From positions 992,001 to 1,056,000 of the forward strand of contig CAVVZB010000002.1 in the NCBI GenBank assembly GCA_963752695.1: a DNA stretch of 64,000 nucleotides, written 5' to 3'. The notes beneath the pieces were generated by a model. That model was not told where the DNA came from. It was given only the letters and a program-made list of their open reading frames with translations, and did not search any database. Shown piece by piece: positions 8,694 to 17,315 of the stretch. Source of the stretch: Bog-113 sp963752695 (GTDB lineage Bacteria > Acidobacteriota > Terriglobia > Bryobacterales > Bryobacteraceae). A program made the translations under genes and the position numbers. Positions within the stretch are counted from its first letter, which is position 1. Each line of letters begins with the position of its first letter.

Positions 8694-9472
8694 GCGAGAA
8701 CGGGTCTAACCTGAAGCGGCCACCCTTGGCCTATAGAAACGAAGAGTTCCTCACGGGGCCCGAAGCCCGGCCCTTACGCATCCTATCTGAGTACATGGAG
8801 CCGCTGGCGCACTTTCACCAGGAAGGAATCAAGGACACGATCGTGTTTTTCGGTTCCGCGCGGCTCACCGAAGACGGTCCCATGGGGAAGTATTATCGGG
8901 ATGCGCGCGAACTAGCCCGTCTGCTCACCGAATGGGCGAACCCGCTGGATGGAGACAGTTGCCGGTTCGTCATTACATCGGGCGGGGGGCCGGGAATTAT
9001 GGAGGCCGCCAACCGTGGCGCCATGGACGCGGGTGGGAAGACAATTGGTTTGAACATTGGGCTTCCCTTCGAACAGTTCCCGAATCCGTACATCAGTGCC
9101 GACCTTAGCTTCGAATTCCATTACTTCTTCATGCGCAAGTTTTGGTTTGCGTATATGGCGAAAGGCTTGGTGGCGTTCCCGGGCGGGTTTGGAACTCTGG
9201 ACGAATTATTCGAAATGTTGACATTAGTCCAGACCCGCAAATTAGCCAAAAAGATTCCAGTGTTCTTATACGGATCGAGTTATTGGAAAGAAATTATTAA
9301 TTTCGATGCACTCCTGCGGCATGGGATGATCTCTGCCGATGATCTGGAATTATTCCAATTTGTAGATGACCCAGGGACTGCGTTGAAGTTACTCACGGAT
9401 GCTTTACAGCAGAGTCTAGAGGCGGCGCAAGAAACGCCGACAATCGCTAAAAGCGTAAAGCTCGAGCAATAA
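8690..9472 (+). CDS. LOG-family Rossmann protein (TIGR00730-like)
   Basis: A 260-residue cytosolic protein of the LOG/lysine-decarboxylase-like family. The phosphoribohydrolase signature PGGFGTLDELFE is complete (PGGxGTxxE), preceded by the nucleotide-loop sequence SGGGPGIMEAANRGA. Proteins with these residues release free bases from nucleoside monophosphates (cytokinin activation in plants, PpnN-like roles in bacteria). The extra N-terminal 60 residues match the longer bacterial TIGR00730 form. It is translationally coupled to lpxD, although no shared pathway is obvious. Its product is not a true lysine decarboxylase despite the common annotation. Confidence 0.85.
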   Translation: MSENGSNLKRPPLAYRNEEFLTGPEARPLRILSEYMEPLAHFHQEGIKDTIVFFGSARLTEDGPMGKYYRDARELARLLTEWANPLDGDSCRFVITSGGGPGIMEAANRGAMDAGGKTIGLNIGLPFEQFPNPYISADLSFEFHYFFMRKFWFAYMAKGLVAFPGGFGTLDELFEMLTLVQTRKLAKKIPVFLYGSSYWKEIINFDALLRHGMISADDLELFQFVDDPGTALKLLTDALQQSLEAAQETPTIAKSVKLEQ

Positions 9473-9481
9473 ATCTTTAAG

Positions 9482-9510
9482 AAAAGGATTATTGCGCAGC
9501 GATCTTTTTT
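9482..9510 (+). terminator. possible weak intrinsic terminator after the LOG gene
   Basis: An A-rich arm at 9482-9489 (AAAAGGAT) can pair with ATCTTTTT at 9502-9509, with one G-U pair and a 12-base loop, and the T run continues to 9512. It sits just before the Shine-Dalgarno of the secreted-protein gene. The stem is A/T-rich, so termination would be weak; it may be chance. Confidence 0.3.
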
Positions 9511-9552
9511 TTGTTATGCTTCTTCCCAAATCTGTTTTCAAAGGAGCATTTT

Positions 9553-10464
9553 TTGAAATTAATGACAGTCATTGCTATGGCGCTCGGGATCAGCGTGGTG
9601 GCGTTCGCTCAGGAAGGTTCCCGGGTAATGCCTACCGTGAACGGTACCGAAGCAACACCGCACGGCATCGCCGGGGCGCGCAATCCCTCCATTGTTTACC
9701 ATGGTGGACCAGTAATGGGAACGGTTTCCGGACAGCCCGTGCACCTGTACTACATCTTCTATGGCGGCTGGTCGAATCTTGATCCAGGCGGGCCGCAGAT
9801 CATGACGGACTTCGCCAATAATCTGGGCGGGTCGGGGTACTGGAATATTCTTACCTCGTACGTCGAGCCGAATGGCGCGTCCATTAAGAATGCGCTTACG
9901 CTCGCCGGAACGACCACCGATAACTACTCCCAAGGCAAGACTCTCAGCGATACGACCTTACAAACCGTCGTGAAAACGGCAATCAGCAATGGTTCCCTGC
10001 CTCTGGATGCCAACGGGATTTATCACGTTCTGACCAGCCAGGACGTTACCGAAAGCGGCGGATTCTGCACCAGCTATTGCGGATTCCACAGCCACATGAG
10101 CTATAACGGGCAGGACGTAAAATATACATTTGTCGGGAATCCTGTGTACTGTGTTAGTCAGGGCGGTGTGGCAGATTGCCAGGGCGAGTCCACCAATGTC
10201 AGCCATAGTCCGAACAATGATCCCGGCGTGGACGCAATGATCTCGATCATCGCTCACGAATCCGAGGAAGCAACCTCGGACCCAGACCTGAACGCCTGGT
10301 ATTTCCGTTCAGGCAACGAGAATGGTGATCAATGCGCGTATAAGTATGGATCCACGTTTGCCGTCGGCAATGGGTCAGTTGCTAACGTGACATTGGGCGG
10401 TCGTAACTTCCTGATTCAGGAAGATTGGATCGCGCCAGCAGTAGGTTGCGCGCTGTCTCACTAA
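9553..10464 (+). CDS. secreted EXORDIUM/Phi-1-like protein
   Basis: A 303-residue exported protein. I choose the TTG at 9553 because AAGGAG lies six bases upstream (9541-9546) and the product then starts with a clean signal peptide, MKLMTVIAMALGISVVAFAQ. The mature part carries IVYHGGPVMG, VHLYYIFYGGW, and a late SIIAHESEEATSDPD plus EDWIAPAVGC, the pattern of the plant EXORDIUM/phosphate-induced-1 family, which has many members in acidobacteria. Six cysteines are consistent with disulfides outside the cytoplasm. HESEE has a metalloprotease-like look, but activity is unproven. The stop codon overlaps the convergent sulfotransferase gene by four bases. Confidence 0.75.
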   Translation: MKLMTVIAMALGISVVAFAQEGSRVMPTVNGTEATPHGIAGARNPSIVYHGGPVMGTVSGQPVHLYYIFYGGWSNLDPGGPQIMTDFANNLGGSGYWNILTSYVEPNGASIKNALTLAGTTTDNYSQGKTLSDTTLQTVVKTAISNGSLPLDANGIYHVLTSQDVTESGGFCTSYCGFHSHMSYNGQDVKYTFVGNPVYCVSQGGVADCQGESTNVSHSPNNDPGVDAMISIIAHESEEATSDPDLNAWYFRSGNENGDQCAYKYGSTFAVGNGSVANVTLGGRNFLIQEDWIAPAVGCALSH

Positions 10465-12107
10465 TTCCCTGAAGTGTTGCGGGGTACGGCACGACTGCTA
10501 GTCCCCGCAACGCGTCTTAGCCAACGGCGGATCGGACGCAGGCGGTGAAGATCTCGCCGAATAGGATCGATAAGTCCGGGACTAACTTGCAAGCCGTGAT
10601 CGGCGTCGACTAGCCACTCCAAGAAACTCCAGCGATTCTCAACTAGCATGTCCGGGAAAACCTGCCGGACCCCTGCCAAGCTTTCATAAACGTAAGCAGC
10701 GTAGTTTGTCATCCTCGGCCACCAAGGCCGTCTTGTTACGTCCAGGCCGTACTTGGAATTCCCCCATTTCTCGAAAGACGTCTTCATGGAGACGGCGGTA
10801 GCGCGGGCTATGTCCGTGTCATGTTCGTAACCGACAAACCATTCCGCATAGCTGGCGCGATCGATGCCCGTAAGATCGGGAAACGCGCGCTGAAGTTCCA
10901 GATCGGAGTTGTAGACATGAAGCGCAAAACGCGGGAGCGGAACTCCGGAATAGAGCCCCTTTCCGGGGAGGCTCGAAGGCTCGGCCGCCCAGGTCAGCAG
11001 TGCTTGACTCAGATAGCCGGTGAAGTAAGATTCCAGTAAATACTGTCGATGATGTTGGCGTAGAAACCATTGGACGAATTCGACTCTGGGTGCGCATGTG
11101 AGATCCGGGAAAGCGATCTGTAAGTCAGGGCGCATCCGGTAAATGTAATGTGCTAGGCGCGACAATGGGACGCCGGAGTAATCGTCTCGGCCCGCGACGT
11201 CCGAGCTCTCGTTGCACCACGCCAGGAACGATCTAGGGCCGCTACTCGCGATAGGCGGCCAAAGCTGGTTTTGTTTTGGATCCAGAGATAAATAGAAGTC
11301 GACGATAATCGGGGCGGCGAATACGCCATTGTCGAAACGCTCCAGGGAATTGAAAGGATTACACCCAGTGACGTCGCTCTCAGGGGTCGGTCCGAGTTCG
11401 GTAGGGTCGAGAGTATAGCCGAGTTCTTTAAGCTGTTGGGCGTAAGGTGGGCTCGCAAGAATGGCCAGAATCTCCGGCGAGAGCGTTTCGCGCCACTCAC
11501 CGACGGCGCCCACGCGGAAGAATGCTTTATGTTTTCCAGCAAGGCTCCGCATTAGCTTTAAATCACAACGTGCGATCGACTGCTCGATCCGGTCATCCGC
11601 TACCGGTTCGACACGATCGGTCAGCCTCTTCAACGTGTTCCTCGGAGCCCGTCGAAGGTCCTCGTATCGCACCACGGAACCCATCTCTAGACGCATCCAC
11701 GCGAGTGAGCACTCGAGCTCTCCATAGAAGGTGTGATAGGCGTACGGATCAATATCCCGGCGCTCGAAGGGTTCGCTCAGCATCTTCGTTAAAGTAGGGA
11801 GATCAGGAACAGCGGATTCGAAGGAATGAAGGTGATGATAGAGGGAAATCAAAACGTCGCCGGGATGACGGATCGTGGTCAGAACGTGCGGCTTCGATTC
11901 GTCGATCCAGGACAGGAGCGCGGGTTCAGGGACCATGTGATGAAAGGCGATCCATCGGTCTCCGAGGCAGACGGCCTGATCTCGATCAAATGGATATACG
12001 AGACCGACTTTCGGTAGATCATAAATGGCCGAAAGAAGATTCAAAAGCCAGGTGTTTCCCGTCTTCGGTGTACTCAGGATCAGAATGCGCAGCGGCCGAA
12101 CGTCCAT
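10461..12107 (-). CDS. sulfotransferase-domain protein with C-terminal repeats
   Basis: A 548-residue protein in two parts. Residues 1-230 are a PAPS-dependent sulfotransferase: the 5'-phosphosulfate loop is LSTPKTGNTWLLNLL at 11-25, and the 3'-phosphate region is TTIRHPGDVLISLYHHLHSF at 77-96. Residues 300-505 hold three copies of a roughly 40-residue unit with the core xPDLQxAFPDLTGxDRxxFxxWF (RPDLQIAFPDLT, DLELQRAFPDLT, GVRQVFPDM). Similar units occur beside glycosyltransferase domains in other bacteria, but their role is unknown to me. The acceptor is probably a surface glycan or lipid, given the neighbouring glycosyltransferase and deacetylase. Its start is only two bases from the divergent gene. 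Confidence 0.78.
   Translation of the reverse strand: MDVRPLRILILSTPKTGNTWLLNLLSAIYDLPKVGLVYPFDRDQAVCLGDRWIAFHHMVPEPALLSWIDESKPHVLTTIRHPGDVLISLYHHLHSFESAVPDLPTLTKMLSEPFERRDIDPYAYHTFYGELECSLAWMRLEMGSVVRYEDLRRAPRNTLKRLTDRVEPVADDRIEQSIARCDLKLMRSLAGKHKAFFRVGAVGEWRETLSPEILAILASPPYAQQLKELGYTLDPTELGPTPESDVTGCNPFNSLERFDNGVFAAPIIVDFYLSLDPKQNQLWPPIASSGPRSFLAWCNESSDVAGRDDYSGVPLSRLAHYIYRMRPDLQIAFPDLTCAPRVEFVQWFLRQHHRQYLLESYFTGYLSQALLTWAAEPSSLPGKGLYSGVPLPRFALHVYNSDLELQRAFPDLTGIDRASYAEWFVGYEHDTDIARATAVSMKTSFEKWGNSKYGLDVTRRPWWPRMTNYAAYVYESLAGVRQVFPDMLVENRWSFLEWLVDADHGLQVSPGLIDPIRRDLHRLRPIRRWLRRVAGTSSRAVPRNTSGN
10602..11180 (-). repeat. three protein-level repeats in the sulfotransferase C-terminus
   Basis: The three units cover about 11180-11043, 10952-10824 and 10724-10602 (residues about 310-355, 386-428 and 462-502). 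Each has an aromatic residue pair before a leucine-rich helix, the central FPD motif, and a closing tryptophan in WFL, WFV or WLV. An earlier partial copy may exist at residues 290-302 (SFLAWC). Conservation is at protein level; the DNA copies have diverged, so this is an old internal duplication. Confidence 0.65.
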
Positions 12108-12109
12108 AG

Positions 12110-12895
12110 ATGGGTGACTGTACGGTTTCTATTATCACGCCGATTTACAACGCGGCATCCTTCCTAGCGGAAGCAATTGAGAGCGTTAGGTCGCAGAAGA
12201 ACTTCGATGCCTGGGAGCTGCTGCTTGTCGACGACGGCTCCGAAGACCTGAGCGCGTCCATAGCTGCCGAATTTGGCGAGCAAGACGATCGGATTCGGCT
12301 GCTCCATCATCCCGGCAATCGCAATCGGGGAAGCAGCGCGTCACGCAACTTAGCTATTGAGCAAGCGCGTGGTGAATATATTGCTCTGTTAGATGCTGAC
12401 GACGTGTGGCTGCCTGGGACGTTGCGTTATCGAGTGGACTGCCTGGAGCAACAGCCCCAAGCGGCGATGATCTACGGTGCTGCCGAGCGCTGGTATAGCT
12501 GGGATCCAGCGAATTCGACGAGTCGGGATTTCGTAGTTCCGGCTCACATCCCGGGCTTCGGTTCGGATCTACTCATACCGCCTCCAGAAGTTCTTCATAC
12601 TTACCTTCAGGATGAGAGCGCGACGCCCTGCACATGTACAGTGATGTTTCGCTTGGACGCGGTGCGGCGACATGGGTGTTTCGAGGAATCGTTTCCCGGG
12701 CTCTATGACGATCAAGTGTTTTATGCCAAGATCTGTTTGGCGGAGCCGGTGTATGTGACTTCCCGATGTTTGGCTCGCTACCGGCAGCATACGGCATCCT
12801 GTTGCGCGACGGCGCGACGGAACGACGCGTGTGAAAAAAGCCGCGCCACCTTTCTTCGCTGGCTGCGACAGTACGCGAAGATATGCTCAGCCTGA
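12110..12895 (+). CDS. family 2 glycosyltransferase
   Basis: A 261-residue GT-A fold glycosyltransferase. VSIITPIYNAASFLAEAI opens the domain, LLLVDDGSEDLSA gives the nucleotide-binding aspartates, RGSSASRNLAIEQARGEYIA leads into LLDADDVWLPG, whose DAD is the metal-binding DxD. The acceptor-side half extends to about residue 230 with YDDQVFYAKICLAEP. No membrane segment is visible, so it would work at the cytoplasmic face using a nucleotide sugar. It overlaps the deacetylase gene by 13 bases. The start cannot be moved much, since the conserved strand begins five residues after the ATG. Confidence 0.88.
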   Translation: MGDCTVSIITPIYNAASFLAEAIESVRSQKNFDAWELLLVDDGSEDLSASIAAEFGEQDDRIRLLHHPGNRNRGSSASRNLAIEQARGEYIALLDADDVWLPGTLRYRVDCLEQQPQAAMIYGAAERWYSWDPANSTSRDFVVPAHIPGFGSDLLIPPPEVLHTYLQDESATPCTCTVMFRLDAVRRHGCFEESFPGLYDDQVFYAKICLAEPVYVTSRCLARYRQHTASCCATARRNDACEKSRATFLRWLRQYAKICSA

Positions 12896-13704
12896 ATCAG
12901 CCGGTTCTCGTATTGATGTATCATCGCGTGAATCGACTGCGGCCCGATCCGTGGGACTCCTGCGTATCACCGGAGCACTTCGAACAGCACTTACAAGTTA
13001 TTCGATCAATACCAATTCCCACTAGGATCACGCTCGATGACGGGTACGCGGATAACTATACGACTGCCAAGCCACTCTTGGAGCGCTATGACCTGCCCGC
13101 CACGATCTTCGTAACTTCTGGCGCGGTAGATAGCCGGCACGAGATGTGGTGGGATGAACTGGATCGCCGTTTTTTGCTGGAAACCCCAAAGGATTGGAAC
13201 TGGAGTGCGCCCGACCCGGACGCTGGTGCCGTGCAGTATCGCCGGATGTTTGAGTTGGCCCGGCGAGGCGAGTACGGGGCGTATCCCATCCGTCCAATCG
13301 CACGTCCAGAGCGGCGAATGATGACGAGCACCGAAGTGGCTGACCTTGCGCGTGGCGGGCTGATTGAAATCGGGTCTCACACTGTAAGCCATCCGGTGCT
13401 GTCCCAATTGGATCAGAGCCGGCAGCGATCTGAGATCGTGCAGAGTAAGCGCGACTTAGAGGCGATAGTCGGTGGACCAATAACTTCGTTTGCGTATCCG
13501 AACGGGTTTCCGGCTGACTACACAGAGGAGACGGTGCGACTGGTTAAGGAAGCCGGCTATCAATGCGCTTATAGCGGTTGGGACACGGATTGGGGAACTC
13601 CCATCGACCTGTACCAGATCCCTCGTATGATGGTGCGCGACTGGGATGGCGACCACTTTGAGAAATTCATCCAGGATAAGTTGCACAATAGAATCTCTGT
13701 TTAA
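12883..13704 (+). CDS. polysaccharide deacetylase (CE4/NodB-like)
   Basis: A 273-residue NodB-homology protein. VLVLMYHRVN near the N-terminus and ITLDDGYADNY (residues 46-56) give the CE4 motif with catalytic and metal aspartates. The second motif is IGSHTVSHPVLSQLD, with the HxxxH metal ligands, and SFAYPNG follows as motif 3. These enzymes deacetylate N-acetylated sugars in surface polysaccharides or in lipid-linked intermediates. No signal peptide is evident, so a cytoplasmic substrate is possible. It belongs with the upstream glycosyltransferase, with which it overlaps. An alternative start lies at the ATG of MYHRVN, but conserved residues precede it. Confidence 0.87.
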   Translation: MLSLNQPVLVLMYHRVNRLRPDPWDSCVSPEHFEQHLQVIRSIPIPTRITLDDGYADNYTTAKPLLERYDLPATIFVTSGAVDSRHEMWWDELDRRFLLETPKDWNWSAPDPDAGAVQYRRMFELARRGEYGAYPIRPIARPERRMMTSTEVADLARGGLIEIGSHTVSHPVLSQLDQSRQRSEIVQSKRDLEAIVGGPITSFAYPNGFPADYTEETVRLVKEAGYQCAYSGWDTDWGTPIDLYQIPRMMVRDWDGDHFEKFIQDKLHNRISV

Positions 13705-13747
13705 AGGATCTTTGCTATGATGATCCACTTTAGCTAACAAGGAGCGC

Positions 13748-15679
13748 ATGAGCCGGCGAGATCGACAACTAGGCATGGACGCGCGCATTGACCGGCGCGA
13801 TTTTCTGAATGGGGTCGCAATTGGAGCGGGCGCGTTGCTCGGTGGAAGTCCTCTGTGGGGAGCGGACGATTACTACCCTCCAGTGTTGACTGGTATGCGC
13901 GGCAGTCACGACGGCGCGTATCAGGCTTCTCACGCGCTTCGCGATCACACGTTCTGGACGGCGGCGGGCGCTCCTCGCGAGACTGGCGAGGAATATGATC
14001 TGGTGATCGTCGGCGGCGGGATCAGCGGTTTGGCGGCGGCCCATTTCTACCGCAAGTCGGCTGGCGCGAATGCGCGCATCCTGATTATAGAAAACCACGA
14101 TGACTTCGGCGGCCATGCAAAGCGCAATGAGTTTCATCAGGCTAAGCGCATGTTGTTGGGCTACGGTGGCACTTACTCCATCGAGAGTCCGGCTCCCTAC
14201 AGCGCGACGGCCAAGGCCTTGGTCGAAGAACTCGGAATTGACGTGCCATCATTCTCACGGATTGTGGACAAGAACTTATATCCATCACACGGGATGGGCG
14301 CGGCGGTCTTTTTCGATCAGGAGACGTTTGGCGCCGATCGCTTGGTGCGCGTGCCCGATTTTGAGGGAGTGCGAGAAGCTGTCCGGAAAAAGGGTGCTGG
14401 CGTAACTTGGCGTACGTTCGCCGCCCAGTCACCGTTGTCCGCTCAGGCGAAGAAAGACATCGTTCGTCTATATGAGACTGATACCGATTATCTGCCGGAC
14501 CTGACTTCAGACGAGAAGAAGGCGCAGTTGGCGCGCATGAGTTATGCCTTGTATCTTCGGGAGAAGGTCAAGGTAGACCCCCAAGTAATCGCTTTAATGC
14601 AGGCGCGGCCTCAGTCCTGGTTCGGTGTAGGAATCGATGCGGTGTCGGCCCAGGATGCCTGGGGCTTGGGCTCTCCGGGGTTTGCGGGATTGAATCTAAC
14701 CGATGGCGCCGGGCCGGGAATGAACCGGGATGCGATTCCAAATGAGGAGGCTGAGGCTTACTTTTATCATTTTCCTGACGGAAACGCATCCATCGCTCGG
14801 CTCCTGGTTCGAAAACTTATTCCCGTAGCGGTCCCCGGCCGCACTGCACAAGACATCTTAACCAGCCGCATAGATTATTCGCGGCTGGACGAATCGTCTT
14901 CTAATATCAAGATTAGGCTGAATAGCTCTGCGGTAAAGGTGGAACACTTAGGCGATCCGTTCAGTGCCCGGAAGGTAAGGATTACCTACATGCGGAACGG
15001 AAAGCTGGAAGTAGTCCAGGCGAGTCATTGTGTGTTAGCGTGCTGGCATGTGGTGATTCCGTACATATGTGAGGCGCTTCCGGCTACACAAAAGCAGGCG
15101 CTTGCGTCGGCTGCCAAGGTTCCGCTGGTATACACAAACGTGCTCATTCGAAACTGGAAGGCGTGGCAGAAACTTGGCGTGAGCGGGGTCTATTCCCCTG
15201 GAAGTTTCCACACGACGATGGATTTGGATATGCCAGTCAGTATTGCTGATTATCATTGCTCACGCAAACCCGAGGAGCCCATCCTAGTTCACATGCAACG
15301 TGTGCCTTGTCACCCGGGTCTGCCAGCGCGGGAACAACATCGAATCGGCCGGACTGAACTGTTTACCACGACATTGGAGACCTTCGAACGAAACATCCGG
15401 GAACAGATGGCCCGGACCTTAGGTAAAGGTGGATTCGAGCCGGCGCGCGACATCGCAGCAATAACAGTGAACCGATGGCCGCACGGCTACGCATACGAAT
15501 ACAACTCACTGTGGGACCCGTTCTGGTTAGAAAGAAATGGCGAGCTACCATGTGTCGTGGCGCGGCAGCCATTCGGCCGAATCGCAATTGCCAACTCCGA
15601 TGCGGGCGCTTACGCTTATACTGACTCGGCAATCGACCAGGCCTATCGAGCGGTACAGGAACTCGCCAGGTTCGCCTAG
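13748..15679 (+). CDS. spdH: spermidine dehydrogenase-like FAD enzyme, Tat-exported
   Basis: A 643-residue flavoprotein. Residues 1-40 are a twin-arginine signal (RRDFLNG followed by a hydrophobic AIGAGALLGG). YYPPVLTGMRGSHDGAY after the signal is typical of bacterial spermidine dehydrogenases. The dinucleotide fold is DLVIVGGGISGLAAA near residue 85, with IIENHDDFGGHAKRNEF after it. The likely reaction splits spermidine into 1,3-diaminopropane and 4-aminobutanal in the periplasm, passing electrons to the respiratory chain. The next genes on the other strand encode polyamine uptake and GABA catabolism, which supports the call. AAGGAG at 13739 precedes the ATG closely; the ATG at 13775 is an alternative. 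The stop abuts the convergent potC stop. Confidence 0.82.
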   Translation: MSRRDRQLGMDARIDRRDFLNGVAIGAGALLGGSPLWGADDYYPPVLTGMRGSHDGAYQASHALRDHTFWTAAGAPRETGEEYDLVIVGGGISGLAAAHFYRKSAGANARILIIENHDDFGGHAKRNEFHQAKRMLLGYGGTYSIESPAPYSATAKALVEELGIDVPSFSRIVDKNLYPSHGMGAAVFFDQETFGADRLVRVPDFEGVREAVRKKGAGVTWRTFAAQSPLSAQAKKDIVRLYETDTDYLPDLTSDEKKAQLARMSYALYLREKVKVDPQVIALMQARPQSWFGVGIDAVSAQDAWGLGSPGFAGLNLTDGAGPGMNRDAIPNEEAEAYFYHFPDGNASIARLLVRKLIPVAVPGRTAQDILTSRIDYSRLDESSSNIKIRLNSSAVKVEHLGDPFSARKVRITYMRNGKLEVVQASHCVLACWHVVIPYICEALPATQKQALASAAKVPLVYTNVLIRNWKAWQKLGVSGVYSPGSFHTTMDLDMPVSIADYHCSRKPEEPILVHMQRVPCHPGLPAREQHRIGRTELFTTTLETFERNIREQMARTLGKGGFEPARDIAAITVNRWPHGYAYEYNSLWDPFWLERNGELPCVVARQPFGRIAIANSDAGAYAYTDSAIDQAYRAVQELARFA

Positions 15680-16465
15680 CTATTCTCTCGCCCGGCGGTT
15701 GCGAATTCGAAACCACATTGCGATCGGAATCACGGAAAAAAGAAAGATAATCGTAGAGATCGCGTTTATCTCCGGCGTAATTCCCCGGCGCAAGCGAGCC
15801 CAGATCTCAAGCGGCAGAGTATTCTGCCGTCCAATGAGAAAGAAACTGACCGCGATCTCATCGAGCGAGAGTGTAAATATCAGCAAGATGGCGGCTATGA
15901 TCGATAGCCGGATATTGGGGAGGGTGACCTTCCAAAACGTGCGCCATTCGCCAGCGCCCAAATCCAGCGAAGCTTCTTCTTGCGCACGATCCACCTTGCT
16001 CAGACCCGCTAGTATCTCGGTTGTAGCTACCGAAATCAACGCAGTTCCGTGGCCAAGCGCAATCGTCAATAAGCTAAGTTTCATCCCTATTGCCGACACA
16101 AGGATCAGCAAAGAGAGTCCGGTGATGATCCCTGGAAGAATCAGAGGAAGAAGGACGATCCGGCGAAACAACTCTTTCCCATGGAATCCAGCGCGATTGA
16201 TCGCCAGCGCCGCCGGAAGCCCAATCGAAACCGAGATTACGACTGCAGCGGCCGCAACTAAGAGACTATTCCAAACGCTCGCTAGTAAAGCGCTATCCTC
16301 AGCGAGGAGACGGTACCATTTTAGCGTCCAGTTGTGGGGTGGAAACCCGCCGACGCTTTCACCGTTGAAGGAGTACACAACAAGGGTAAAGATGGGTAGA
16401 TACAGGAACGCAAACACGACTGCCGCGTGAATTCCGAGCCAACCTGTTCCGCGGTAGGTTCTCAT
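15680..16465 (-). CDS. potC: polyamine ABC transporter permease PotC
   Basis: A 261-residue inner-membrane permease with six hydrophobic segments. YLPIFTLVVYSFNGE after the first helix and WNSLLVAAAAVVISVSIGLPAA are typical of PotC-type permeases. The EAA loop, which docks to the ATPase, reads EEASLDLGAGEWRTFWKVTLP. It is the last gene of the minus-strand polyamine series, overlapping potB by four bases, and its stop is directly next to the spermidine dehydrogenase stop. Specificity for spermidine or putrescine is inferred from the neighbours. Confidence 0.88.
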   Translation of the reverse strand: MRTYRGTGWLGIHAAVVFAFLYLPIFTLVVYSFNGESVGGFPPHNWTLKWYRLLAEDSALLASVWNSLLVAAAAVVISVSIGLPAALAINRAGFHGKELFRRIVLLPLILPGIITGLSLLILVSAIGMKLSLLTIALGHGTALISVATTEILAGLSKVDRAQEEASLDLGAGEWRTFWKVTLPNIRLSIIAAILLIFTLSLDEIAVSFFLIGRQNTLPLEIWARLRRGITPEINAISTIIFLFSVIPIAMWFRIRNRRARE

Positions 16466-17313
16466 GTCCCGGTTGCGCTTAGGCGCTTACTGAAACCTTC
16501 GATTGCTGAAATGAGCACTACGACGACGGTCAACATCGCAAACGAGAGCGCAGCTCCGAGAGGCCAGTCATAGGCCGCGCCGAATAGGCTGACCACAACG
16601 TTTGATATCATCATTCCGCTCGAGCCCCCAATTAAGAGTGGAGCTAGAAAATCTCCAAGGCTAAGCACAAACGCCAAGGTCGCGCCCGCCAAGACACCCG
16701 GCAAGGCAAGTGGAAAAACAACCGTCCAAAACGTCCGGGACGGCGATGCTCCCAGGTCTTCTGAAGCTTCCAACAGTCTTCGCGGGATGTGCTCCATCGC
16801 AGCAAAGATAGGCAAGAACGCAAACGGCGTGTAGATGTGAGTGAGCGTAACAACTACCGCGAAAGGACTGTAGAGCAGAAAACCGATGGGACGATTGACG
16901 AGCCCGGTAAAAATTAGAAACTGATTGAAAACGCCCTCACTCCCTAGAATCGTCTTCCACGCATAGGCGCGCACAAGATAACTTACCCAGAGCGGGATGA
17001 TCACTAATTGGTAAACCAAGTCTTTGCCGCGCCTAAGCCGAAACGAGACGAAGTACGCCATCGGAAAAGCGAGCACGAGCGAGAGGCACGTGACTGAAGC
17101 TGCGATTCGCAATGAACGGCCTAGGACGGAAACATAAAGCGGATTCTGAAAGATCTCGCGGTAGTTGGCGAGGGTCCAGTCATGGACCACCGATTGCGCC
17201 CGCACTTGCCAGAAGCTAAATAGAAACAGGAGCGTGTACGGAAGTATGAGAAACGCAGTGACCCAGAGTAGCGGTGGGATTGAAATCACGCGCTTATAGG
17301 CCTGGGAATACAT
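16462..17313 (-). CDS. potB: polyamine ABC transporter permease PotB
   Basis: A 283-residue permease with six membrane segments, partner of PotC. The start MYSQAYKRVISIPPLLWV leads into the first helix, and FLFSFWQVRAQSVVHDWTL is the usual PotB periplasmic loop. The EAA loop reads LLEASEDLGASPSRTFWTVVFP. It starts two bases after the potA stop and overlaps potC by four bases. The pair would form the membrane channel for periplasmic PotD. Confidence 0.88.
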   Translation of the reverse strand: MYSQAYKRVISIPPLLWVTAFLILPYTLLFLFSFWQVRAQSVVHDWTLANYREIFQNPLYVSVLGRSLRIAASVTCLSLVLAFPMAYFVSFRLRRGKDLVYQLVIIPLWVSYLVRAYAWKTILGSEGVFNQFLIFTGLVNRPIGFLLYSPFAVVVTLTHIYTPFAFLPIFAAMEHIPRRLLEASEDLGASPSRTFWTVVFPLALPGVLAGATLAFVLSLGDFLAPLLIGGSSGMMISNVVVSLFGAAYDWPLGAALSFAMLTVVVVLISAIEGFSKRLSATGT

Positions 17314-17315
17314 TC

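Noticed and set aside
15537..16430. A 297-residue open frame on the + strand
   Set aside because: It runs antisense to potC and the end of the spermidine dehydrogenase. PotC has clear family motifs, and the antisense frame gives none and lacks a plausible start signal.
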